Below are positions 51,561 through 61,133 of a stretch of DNA of 64,000 nt, one piece after another (the stretch's first letter is position 1; every line of letters begins with the position of its first letter). The DNA is from Gracilaria vermiculophylla (Eukaryota > Rhodophyta > Florideophyceae > Gracilariales > Gracilariaceae). Position numbers and translations under genes: made by a program. Under the pieces are notes generated by a model. That model did no database searches. It saw only the letters and a program-made list of their open reading frames with translations, and was not told the origin of the DNA. The stretch spans positions 958,008 to 1,022,007 of the forward strand of contig JAHNZQ020000016.1 in NCBI GenBank assembly GCA_019155205.2, read 5' to 3'.

Positions 51561-52715
51561 CTAACGTGATCGATCCCAACACCTTTGACACATCATTGTT
51601 TCCGAATCCAATGAACTGAATGGCCTTCCTGTCGTCCTCTCGAAACACTTCGAATGTATCGGGTGATGGCACAAAAGTTTCCTCCACGAAGCTACGTTAT
51701 TTACTACGATTTCTTCGAGTAGTGGATCGTTATCTTCACTGGCGTTTAACTCATCTTGCTTGCACTTCGTACTGAACATATCTTCAGGATCAGTGTTCCA
51801 TGTACCTCCTTCTATAACCTTCTGACAAATTCCACAGATTTCGTACTCGTTCTTCTTTCTTTGAGTTTCGACTTTTTTTACAATGGTTTCGTATCCATAA
51901 TCGATCGACGAGGTGCTTATGATTCGCTGAACTCCGGGAGCAGTACCTGGGAAAATTTCCTTGAGCTGGTGATTGGAGCATGCGACATAGCACATCAACC
52001 CCAATATGGCTACCATCCCTAGAGCACTGATCGTTTGAAGAATGGTACCCAGACTGTAACCTACCGCAAATGGTGGCACTCCACCGCTTAGTATGATTCC
52101 GACGGAGTTGACGCTCTCATTCAAGGCCTTTCCTAGTTCACCATCGCGCACATGTTGGAACATAAGATCTTTCACTCCTTCTTTCATCACATTCGTGAGC
52201 TTGTGCCTCGCCGTGGCAGTTGGGGAAACAGCCAAAGCGCGATTACGAACACTGATCAAAATGATAACCCCATATCCACATGATGAGTCTCCGACGCCCC
52301 ACTTTTTGATGAGCCTCGTGGCAAAACGACAGGCGCGCAAATCCTTTGTGCCTGTTTCCAAGAGTGAACGCTTGAGTGATTCAAGAACCACAACATAGAC
52401 AGCCGGTCCAGGCTCTATACGTGTCTTTCTGTCTTCGCTCAAGCATTGTAATTTCTTAAAACCATGAGTGCCCTCACGAATATGAGTGAGCTGAACTTCA
52501 ACGCTTTCAGCTTCCTTCGAAGACAAGTATCTATCTGGGTCGCAAACGTAATTCAGCCTCCCAGAATGGCCACATGCCCCATTTGTGTCATTTGCTGGGA
52601 ATGGAACTTCTTCGTACTTCCAATTTTTCCCATAAACCACTGGTGCAGCGTATAGTAAGACAATCACGCAGGCAGTTGTTAACAGTTCAGAACAGTATCT
52701 TCTGCGCGAAACCAT
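51561..52715 (-). CDS. TPM-domain membrane protein with C-terminal RING-like zinc finger
   Basis: 384 residues from ATG at 52715 (MVSRRRYCSE); the longer frame to 52772 starts with TTG. The signal peptide is about residues 1-29. A TPM domain (TPM_phosphatase/MOLO1 type) spans about 50-200: YVCDPDRYLS, KKWGVGD and GVIILISVRNRALAVSP are typical. One membrane helix is at about 235-262 (ILQTISALGMVAILGLMCYV). The cytosolic tail (about 305-384) has CGIC, CHHPIHSKC and CQRC spaced like a RING-type finger. TPM proteins act at membranes or in the thylakoid lumen; a RING tail would suggest ubiquitin ligase activity, but that is inference. A TATATA-like element sits about 50 bp upstream. The fusion is the unusual point. 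Confidence 0.8.
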   Translation of the reverse strand: MVSRRRYCSELLTTACVIVLLYAAPVVYGKNWKYEEVPFPANDTNGACGHSGRLNYVCDPDRYLSSKEAESVEVQLTHIREGTHGFKKLQCLSEDRKTRIEPGPAVYVVVLESLKRSLLETGTKDLRACRFATRLIKKWGVGDSSCGYGVIILISVRNRALAVSPTATARHKLTNVMKEGVKDLMFQHVRDGELGKALNESVNSVGIILSGGVPPFAVGYSLGTILQTISALGMVAILGLMCYVACSNHQLKEIFPGTAPGVQRIISTSSIDYGYETIVKKVETQRKKNEYEICGICQKVIEGGTWNTDPEDMFSTKCKQDELNASEDNDPLLEEIVVNNVASWRKLLCHHPIHSKCFERTTGRPFSSLDSETMMCQRCWDRSR

Positions 52716-54708
52716 GTAGAACCTTTTATCTATCTTTCGATGAGATGATGTGGTGCATATTGTATATAGCAAGACGGACGGAATCAGACCACTGACCGGA
52801 AGTAAAGACAGATTCTTTCAGACTCAAGTCATAATGCAAAAACAAAACATTCCGCCTAATGCATGATGAAATGTTGTGGCCCACATCTTCTCAGGTTTCG
52901 AAGGGCCCGAACAAAGCAGTTGTCCGGATGTCCTTGAAGAGCGTTCATGAGAGTACGCCGTCAATGATATACGCCATACAACCGAAGCAATCCGCCTTCT
53001 ATGCTAGATATGGCCTTGGCCCATGATTTGATTCCATGTCATCTTAGCCAAACCTTCTTGTACCAAACCACTGGCATAGAACTCTACGCTCGCTATGCAA
53101 ATAAAGGCAGTAAAACATCTCTTGCAGCACCTCATAAGTTTCGTACCTCGGGGATGAAACGCGACAAACGCAAGTGATTCTTAGAGAGACCGAATATCAT
53201 TTTGCCAGTTGCAAACTTTTACCTCTTGCTTGACAGTGCAAAGATGGAGAGTTACAATCGAATTCTCTATCGATACCTCTTGCAATTTCATGCGAGGGTT
53301 CTAATATGCGCCACTCTCGGAAGATATATTGCGTCGCACCTCAACCTGATGTCCCACAGTAAGAGATATTCCGCTTTCAGCCTTTGAGGCTTCAACACTT
53401 TAACTTGAAATGAGATCAGAGAGATCTCACCCATCTTCTTTTGTAGCTCATTGCAATGCATCGTTGCCCAGACCGTTCACTGCGTCCTAGAACAGGTGGA
53501 TGTTGCGTTCGAAGCTTGTCCAAGAACGAGAATCCGAAAATCAATTCCATATCACATACATTTTTGCAGTCCACGTAAGCAAGTTGATGCAGAAAGAATC
53601 ATCTCCATTAAGATGAAGAATGCGGCGTACTCTCTGCTAGAAAAACTTATTCTCAACACTACTGCATGCCTTCGCAAATACTGGAAAGTTAGATTCTACA
53701 TTGCGACGGCGACTCTGCAGGCGTTTCCTTCTTTTTCTCCTCATCTATGAATTGCCCGGGACTTTGGACCATCGCACAATTTCCAAAGTTTCACAGATAT
53801 TTACGACATGATCTCCAATATTCAATGGTTTCAACCGATTCCACTATCTCCTGCCTCAGAAAATTAATGAGAGAATGATAACATATCTTATGGAGGGCCA
53901 ATGCAGTGCTGGCAGAGAGCTTTTTTGTCGTATGCCGATGTTGTCAAGACCTACAAGCCCGTAGAGATGACCGTTGAAACATGGGATGAGAAGCTGATGA
54001 GAATTGGTGGCAAGATGCTGATATCCCAGTGCATACGAGAGTTCTTTTCTGGGATTCAATGTGTACTTCCCATATCGGCGAAGTAGCTCACATGCACAAA
54101 AAGGCCGAGAATCTTGGTTTGTGGCTATGGTCTCAAACAAAGCGTTAACGGTGCCGACACTAGACGGCATAAGTCATGCAAAGCATGACATCAATATGTC
54201 AACTCATGCTCTCACAATAAAGCAAGTGCAAAAGGTTTACGGACTAGTGTTTCCTCTCTCAGAATCGCATGACGCGCACAGAATGCTTGCGAACTACTCC
54301 GAAAGCGCTTAACTCGTATATGAGGTTGAAGTGGGCTATACGACTTGGGAAACGTCACTTTTTGCAAGACGACATTGATGGATGTATTGCTATATACATC
54401 GTCCATGATGGCTGTCGTTTCCCGAGTTGCGCCCATGTCACCGGACACCGGCAGCTCATGTTATTTTGTGTCGTTTCAGGATGCATCGGCAATCTGTGAA
54501 AACATCTTACGGAAATTTCGCTGAGAGCGGATTGAAAAGATGGCACACGAAACCGAGACTCATTTGTTCGAGAGCCCACTGCCAGAACAGATGTTAGAAA
54601 TGCTGTGTGAAGGTATGCAAGAAATAATCTCCCGTGGCTCCAAGAGCTGATGATAAGTCATTTTGCGTGCTGTGCACATCTCTTGCGTGCTGTGTATAAC
54701 TCTTCAAG
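52716..54708. other. No firm gene
   Basis: Several frames of 60-105 codons on both strands. A minus-strand stretch near 52890-53190 and one at 53856-54170 look faintly coding-like but are broken, and I could not assign them. Possibly an eroded gene. Confidence 0.4.
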
Positions 54709-56016
54709 ATGAGGAAAGATACGAGAATCGACAGCGAGCTTTCGCAGTATAGTTCTGTGGGACCCTTACAGCAGAGAATGCTAGACCTACTCGAAACTGG
54801 GAGTCACAGTGACATGCGTTTCGTATTGACAGGATCGGGTAATTCGTTTAATGCTCACTCCTCCGTTATTTCAGTGCGATGCAAGAATATGCGCGACAAA
54901 GTATTACAATTCCTTCAAGAAAAGGTGGACGGGAAGCGAAGCGACGACGATGTCTTGGATATATTCGTGAGATGCTTCTCGGAGAAAAGCTTCTCGAAGG
55001 TCATGCGGTATATTTACTCTGGGAGAGTGTCTCTGGCGGACGATTGCCTGTATGACATATGTTGTCTGTCAACGACATTAGGAATCCCAAGCTTGCAGAA
55101 TATCGTATTCACCTTTCTTGATCAGAGACAAAACTTGGGACTAATGTCACCAATTTTGGATATGGCTCTATGCGATCCTTATCAAGATTTGCATCTTATC
55201 GAGATGTTGACGAAGCGGTTTTCTGAAAACTGTTTTATGATTTTGAGAAGCACTCGAGTGGGAAATTTAAGTTCAACGTTCATGGAACATGTGGTTAAAC
55301 AAGAGAATCTAAACGCTTCAGAGTCCAATCTATGGAGCACTTTGGTCGCCTGGGCTTGTCTGAAGAGTGACGTTTCACCTGACAAACTTGTGTCTGAAAT
55401 GACGAATATTGAACGTCGCAAAGTGGCAGTACACATGGTTTCATTTTGTCGCCCGTCATACCTAAGAATTCTGAACTTCGACACTGAGGATTTTGCTCAA
55501 GAAGTAGAACCATTGGGAGTGTTTCCGCGCACAGAAATTCTGTTGAAGTATCGTTTTGATGCCACAGCCGGTCTTGTGGACTTTGATAATGCATTCCCGC
55601 ACGATCGGTACAGCTTTTTAGCTCGTATTCGACACCGGACCATGAGCTTCGAGAGCAATCACCCGCATTCTAGAGGAGCTGCTTTTGACCGAAAGGTGCA
55701 GATGCCTCACTGGGTCAGCGAAATGGAAATCAGTTTTGATCGACGCACCGAGATAGGTCGATACGGGGAGCTTGCATTTTATATCGATTCAGAGAGACAA
55801 AACTGCTTCTTTTCGTTGCGATATGGACGCAGTCACGTATCCAAAAGAGCGGTGGATATGCGAGGAAAAGCTCCAGATCAGGTTGAATCTGGTTTGACTA
55901 CATTGCGGGTCGAGGGAAATTGCTTCTGGTTTTCCTTCTACTCTCCTCAGAACGTTGGTGAGTTGACCTGGGGATATAAATTCACCGTCACTATAATAAG
56001 TTCTGTAGGGTGCTGA
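54709..56016 (+). CDS. BTB/POZ-BACK protein with a C-terminal sandwich-like domain
   Basis: 435 residues from ATG at 54709. A BTB/POZ domain is at about 25-125 (HSDMRFVLTGSGNSFNAHSS and VMRYIYSGRVSLADD are the classic start and end motifs). A BACK-like helical region is at about 130-265. The C-terminal 130 residues end LRVEGNCFWFSF and WGYKFTVTI, a pattern seen at the end of CUB/galactose-binding-like domains of ZZEF1-type proteins. BTB proteins usually dimerise and act as cullin-3 adaptors; that role is inferred. It lies in the same direction as the helicase gene downstream, 228 bp away. No intron needed. Confidence 0.85.
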   Translation: MRKDTRIDSELSQYSSVGPLQQRMLDLLETGSHSDMRFVLTGSGNSFNAHSSVISVRCKNMRDKVLQFLQEKVDGKRSDDDVLDIFVRCFSEKSFSKVMRYIYSGRVSLADDCLYDICCLSTTLGIPSLQNIVFTFLDQRQNLGLMSPILDMALCDPYQDLHLIEMLTKRFSENCFMILRSTRVGNLSSTFMEHVVKQENLNASESNLWSTLVAWACLKSDVSPDKLVSEMTNIERRKVAVHMVSFCRPSYLRILNFDTEDFAQEVEPLGVFPRTEILLKYRFDATAGLVDFDNAFPHDRYSFLARIRHRTMSFESNHPHSRGAAFDRKVQMPHWVSEMEISFDRRTEIGRYGELAFYIDSERQNCFFSLRYGRSHVSKRAVDMRGKAPDQVESGLTTLRVEGNCFWFSFYSPQNVGELTWGYKFTVTIISSVGC

Positions 56017-56244
56017 TGAATGCGGCTGACGTCCACAAGGAGTAATGAATCAGCTGATGGTTTTTTAGAATTGCGCTTCGTACAAAAGCAAACCCTCGCA
56101 CGAAAGGAAAGTATGTCTCGGGGCTCGTATTCTATTCAGTGATGAAAACGTCCGCTTTCGTTTGGTTTCGTTAAGAATCGGGAAAACCAAGCTCATCGTT
56201 GTTCAAGCATTTGTCAAGTCGTCTTCATTTGGCTTTTGCACTTC

Positions 56245-59200
56245 ATGGCTTCCGAGGCATATCGCGCGGAATGCATGGATGTTGACAGAGTACTTCCTAC
56301 TTACTTGCGCAAGGCTATTCCTTTCAAAACCTTCAACAGGATACAAACGAATTGTTTAGAGACTTGGGCTTCGGATAGTAACATAATCATTAACGCCCCA
56401 ACCGGCACCGGGAAAACGATTTGCTTTGAACTCTCAATCTTGCGTCATGTTCACAAGACCTTGCATGCGGCACGTGAAAAGCTCTTATCGTCGAATTGCT
56501 TGTCTGGTAAGATTGTGTACATTGCTCCAACCAAATCTTTATGTTCTGAAAGGCACGCAGATTGGCAGCAACGATTTTCTTATCTTGGAATGAACGTGGA
56601 ACTTGCCACCGGTGATTCTGTGTCTTCTAATTGGGATACGAAACTGTGCTATGCCGATCTCGTCATAACCACGGCAGAAATGTGGGACTGCGCAACAAGA
56701 CGGAAAACTTATGGGCCATGGTCAGATCTATGCGTCCAAGTTTCACTTTTACTTTTAGATGAGGTGCATCATATCGGTGAACAACGAGGTGCTGTCATGG
56801 AATCAGTAGTGACAAGAATGATCATGGCGAAAAGGAATGCATCTCTAACCTTGCGAAATTCTGCAAAGTCCGAGCCTGTAGCTTCCCTCCGCATAATTGC
56901 TGCCTCTGCAACAGTAGGTAATATACGAGACTTGAGCTCCTGGTTGAAGGTTCCTCTCGAATGCATTAAATGCTTTGATGAATCTTTTCGCCCAGTTACG
57001 TTGGAATATCACGTCATTGGTTACACTGCTCAAAACCCCTGGTTGTATACTCGGGTATACGAGAGACAAATTTTGAAGGTGTTGCGCCAGTACGGCGAGG
57101 GGAAGCCAGCAATTGTGTTCTGCACTAGTAGAAACCAGACAATTACGTATGCTCAGACTCTCTTGACTCAAATTTGCGCTCTGAGCACAAGAGTGGATCA
57201 CAGCGAAAATGTGCTGACGAGAAATCTATCCAAACATCAACGGAGCAGACTTCAATCTTTCGCGTCGAAGTGCAGTAACACACTTCTGGCGACTCTTATT
57301 CCTTACGGTATTGCGGTTCATAATGCTGACGTTAGCCTCGAATATCGTCGCATGGTCGAAGAACTGTTTAAAGAGTCGTTGATCCTTTGCCTCTTCTCAA
57401 CCAGCACACTTGCACAGGGTGTAAATCTACCAGCTCGGTTGGTTATTATTGCAGGTACAGCGTTATACAGCGATGGTCAGCTCCGAGAGTACAATCGTAA
57501 CAAACTTCTACAAATGTGCGGGCGGGCTGGTCGACTTGGATTGGATGGTAAAGGTGTGGCTGTAATACTGACCACAAGTTCAAACGTATATCTGTACCAA
57601 AACATTAGAAATGACAAAGCCGGCGTGCTTGAAAGTCGTCTGAATTCAAGTCTTGAAACCGTAATCAACGCTGAAGTCGCTCGACATGCAATAACAGACA
57701 TACCGACGGCAACAATTTTCATCAAGAACAGTTTCTTTTGGGTAAGGCTCTCTAGCAATCTCCCGTCAGACGACCACTCCAACAGCAAAGATGATCCAGC
57801 GACAGCAATCGCTTCGAAGACTATCGAGAATCTCGTTGATATGAATCTTGTTCGGTTTGACGAAGATCTGTATGGCGTAGAGGCCACCATCGCAGGTGCA
57901 TATATGGCTGAGCATTGTATTTCAATGGAAGCGATGAAGATTCTGGGTGAAATGCTTCCAAACGCCAAGAGACCATCACATGTTCTTCGGATAATTTCTT
58001 CCTGTCCGGAAGTTGTCGAAGGAGTGTTTTTAAGACGCTCGGAGAAGAAGAAGCTGAACGAACTCAATCAGTACATTCGCATGCCAGTTATTGGGAAGGT
58101 CAAAGATGCGGTTGATAAGATATTTATCCTCCTACAGATTGCTATGAATGACAGACCAAGCGTTGATACTTCTTTACGAAACGAGTCGAATCGCCTCCTT
58201 CAAGCTGGAAGTCGACTCTGCAGTTGCATCATAGATCTTTTGCTCTCTCAGGCCCTCCCAGCCCCATATGATTCACTCACCGTAACACTTCAGGTCTCAC
58301 GAGCTTTCGTTAACAAATGCTCGTGGAATGGTTCGACTGTTTTTCGGCAGATCCAAGGCATGACCTTCTCTCACGGTCAGACGTTGTGGAAGAACGGAAT
58401 CAGTAGCATCACCGATCTAGCAGCACTGGACACGCGAAATATTGCTGATATCCTTAGCGTAAAAATCGGCCTTGTTAATAATATCCGTCAAAAACTTCGG
58501 CAGATCCCAAGGTTTACTGTCGAGATTGAGATTCCCAAGTTTTCGCCTGACATTACGGCTTCCAATGATGAACGCATGACAATAAGCGTTGACATTGCCT
58601 CACAAATCGGTAATGAGCTGCGTGGAATGAAGAAGTTACGAGGCTTCATTCTTGTCAACCCAACCACGGAAAGAACTGGTGATCTATTTTGCCAGAGGTT
58701 TGATGTGAATGATTGTATTCGAAAGAATTTTGTCTGGAGTATCCCTTCGAGCTCGACCGCAAACGCATGCAGAATAGATGTCTTAGTCGGATGTGATAGT
58801 ATTGTTGGAGTCGATTGGTTCGGCAGGTATTTCTATGACCACAAAACAAAGCAGCTCAGGAAAGGAGGCGACATGACGTCTAGCATGACATGCACGAGAA
58901 CCAATTCTCTTAGACGGGGACTTTCAGTGACCACCGGTCGTGTTTCGAAAAAATCCCTCCGTTGTGAGACTAAGTCAAGAATGGGAGCCCTTAAGCATTC
59001 GTTCATCGCTTCTATGAAGAAAATAACAACTGCAGAACATATGCCACACCCCACCCATGAACCAAACAATGAGCAAAGACAACATAAACCACCCGAAGTC
59101 GTTGTCGTAACCCCAATTGCTGATGCGAAATCGGGTGGGCAGGACAGGATATTGGAGGAGCCATTTTTCGGTTCGAGATGCGATGGGGTCAACTTTCGAC

Positions 59201-59301
59201 AGAACATTGCATGTGCACAATTTCTCGGTGAAACCAATCTACATGAATCGGTCAAAGGAGAAGCTCGCGAATATGATGAAATATTGAGAGGGCTGTACTG
59301 A
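56245..59301 (+). CDS. HFM1: HFM1/MER3 meiotic DNA helicase
   Basis: 1,018 residues from ATG at 56245 (MASEAYRAEC; the frame to 56236 begins with TTG). Superfamily 2 Ski2-like DNA helicase that stabilises recombination intermediates and promotes crossovers in meiosis. Motifs in order: FNRIQTNC (Q), APTGTGKT (I, about 51-58), YIAPTKSLCSE (Ia), LLLDEVHHIG (II, about 169-178), AASATVGN (III), IVFCTSRNQ (IV), FSTSTLAQGVNLPARLV (V), QMCGRAGRLG (VI, about 423-432). A winged helix and a Sec63-type domain (about 500-850) follow, with a helix-hairpin region near ITDLAALDTRNIADIL. The last 170 residues are low in structure. A single exon here, while animal and plant orthologs have many. Shorter than human HFM1, mainly in the tail. 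The call over other Ski2-like helicases rests on domain order and size. Confidence 0.85.
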   Translation: MASEAYRAECMDVDRVLPTYLRKAIPFKTFNRIQTNCLETWASDSNIIINAPTGTGKTICFELSILRHVHKTLHAAREKLLSSNCLSGKIVYIAPTKSLCSERHADWQQRFSYLGMNVELATGDSVSSNWDTKLCYADLVITTAEMWDCATRRKTYGPWSDLCVQVSLLLLDEVHHIGEQRGAVMESVVTRMIMAKRNASLTLRNSAKSEPVASLRIIAASATVGNIRDLSSWLKVPLECIKCFDESFRPVTLEYHVIGYTAQNPWLYTRVYERQILKVLRQYGEGKPAIVFCTSRNQTITYAQTLLTQICALSTRVDHSENVLTRNLSKHQRSRLQSFASKCSNTLLATLIPYGIAVHNADVSLEYRRMVEELFKESLILCLFSTSTLAQGVNLPARLVIIAGTALYSDGQLREYNRNKLLQMCGRAGRLGLDGKGVAVILTTSSNVYLYQNIRNDKAGVLESRLNSSLETVINAEVARHAITDIPTATIFIKNSFFWVRLSSNLPSDDHSNSKDDPATAIASKTIENLVDMNLVRFDEDLYGVEATIAGAYMAEHCISMEAMKILGEMLPNAKRPSHVLRIISSCPEVVEGVFLRRSEKKKLNELNQYIRMPVIGKVKDAVDKIFILLQIAMNDRPSVDTSLRNESNRLLQAGSRLCSCIIDLLLSQALPAPYDSLTVTLQVSRAFVNKCSWNGSTVFRQIQGMTFSHGQTLWKNGISSITDLAALDTRNIADILSVKIGLVNNIRQKLRQIPRFTVEIEIPKFSPDITASNDERMTISVDIASQIGNELRGMKKLRGFILVNPTTERTGDLFCQRFDVNDCIRKNFVWSIPSSSTANACRIDVLVGCDSIVGVDWFGRYFYDHKTKQLRKGGDMTSSMTCTRTNSLRRGLSVTTGRVSKKSLRCETKSRMGALKHSFIASMKKITTAEHMPHPTHEPNNEQRQHKPPEVVVVTPIADAKSGGQDRILEEPFFGSRCDGVNFRQNIACAQFLGETNLHESVKGEAREYDEILRGLY

Positions 59302-61133
59302 CTACAAACTTTTCGAGTCACTTGTATTTAGATTGTCAGATGAGGGGGCTTGATGTCCCACGCAAAGTTCTTCTAAGCGGTGACGGGCAGTCAACTCAGT
59401 ACACAGATGCATTGGTAGCAGGTGGAAAAGTTCGCCACTTTCTTGATTCTGCCAGTAGTGGTATAGCAGTCTTTGACATACACTTCGGGAGACGACCTTA
59501 GTTAAATCCTTGCTCAAATCTAGACATATAGGAAATATACAGTAAGATTATCTAAGATGACATATGGATATGGAAATGTTGCCCATGGATTTATACAGCG
59601 ATTTAGCGTGCAGAAATTTTCGGCCATCGTTCACGGTTTCGTGTGAGAAATCTGGATTCACAATTTCTTTTAGGTGGTAGAAAAGAGCAATTGGACTATG
59701 GCGGATTCCTACTGGAAACTCAAAGAGCTTGACTCATCTCAGCCAGAGTTCAGATTTCGGCGTCAGCTCCATTTCGAGAACCTTTTCGCTGCCATTGCAA
59801 TGAAACGAAATAACAGTCAAGACACCATAGGGACAGCAATCCCTTTCGTTGTGGCAAAGTTCATCGGGCACGAACGAGGTGAGTCGCCGCTATGGCCTCC
59901 TAAATTTGCCCCCATGTAACAGAGAATTTTTTTTGGTGCTAGGTATGATGTTATCTTACCGGTCATGAGGCGGACGGGAACAAGTAGTCGGCTTTCTACA
60001 CAGATATGCAAACAGAAATTCACCTGATCCTCGCTTGTAACCTCATCGTCCCTGTGGTAAGTTTGCAGTTTTCCGCCAACTCGGGAGTACGAAGGGTACG
60101 ACGCAATCGGTTGCAATGTTGAGATTGCGATCTGCGATTATTACTTGGGCAGAAGATTGCAGTATGCAGGATTCGTGTCCAACATTTGCCCCCCCAGATT
60201 GTTCACGACTGCCGCTCAGCTGAATGTCATATGTAGTGAACAATCTGAAAGCTCGAGATTGCCCGTGACCCTGTAATTTCTTGGATTCAACAATGAAGTC
60301 AACAGAGATACGTTCAAAGTAATCAAAAACACCTGCTGCCACACTATTTTTTGCCGGTCACCCTCGACAGGCAAGGCCAATGATGCGTTAAAAATGTTTC
60401 TCTTTGAAAAGTTATCACCTGCGCTGGAACCAATTTGAGGGGCACAGGATTTCATTCCCAACGAGCAGTCCTGGCACCGAGGCGTTCACTTCGCAAATGG
60501 CTTGCGATTTCTTTCACCCAATCCCACGCGGATTGCAATGTTTCTGCTCTGCCACGAACCGATTACGAAATCGAGAGCTTTCTCGTGCGACAAAATTCTG
60601 ACGCAGCGCGTTACCGCGCCGGAGCAAGAATTTGCATCAGCGCATGGTGCTCGTTTCCTCTACCATGCACCAATTGCATGAGCAAGAAAAGTGTTTGATT
60701 ACTGTCCAGGAAGATAGCCATTTTGGCGATTCCGACGTGGATTTCAACACTTTTTTTTTTTTAAAATTTGGATCAATATTCGTTGATCCTGCAACAGCAT
60801 GCTTGAATGGATCATCAAAGACATTGTTTTGGTTCACAGACAACGAGCTGGAAACCCATCGCCGCTCACAAAGAAGCTTTCTTGAGCTGTTCTTCCGCAC
60901 TCAGGTCAAACATTGAAACGAATGCGCCCCAACAGAGGTACTTTGGAGCTCAAATATCTCTGAGGAAGCATTTGTAAGCGTGTAGAAGACGATCAAGAGG
61001 TTGTTTTCTCTCCATTAGAACGACCAACGCGTTAGCTTGACGTACACACGAGTAATTCTGTCTATCATTCGAACAATCTGAACTTAGGAAGCAATCTAGT
61101 CGGTTGTATTTGAATCAGACGTACGCGATCAGA
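59302..61133. other. No firm gene
   Basis: A plus-strand frame 59674-59919 contains a possible 5' splice site (GAG/GTGAGT at 59879), and later pieces up to about 60916 on both strands look patchy. I could not build a consistent gene. It may hold a small spliced or eroded gene. Confidence 0.4.

Noticed and set aside
52890..53190. Protein-kinase-like relic on the minus strand
   Set aside because: Only a loose pattern resemblance with several stops; too weak to name.
59674..60916. A spliced plus-strand gene built on the GTGAGT site at 59879
   Set aside because: Joining the possible exons gave early stops in each phase I tried, and no domain appeared.
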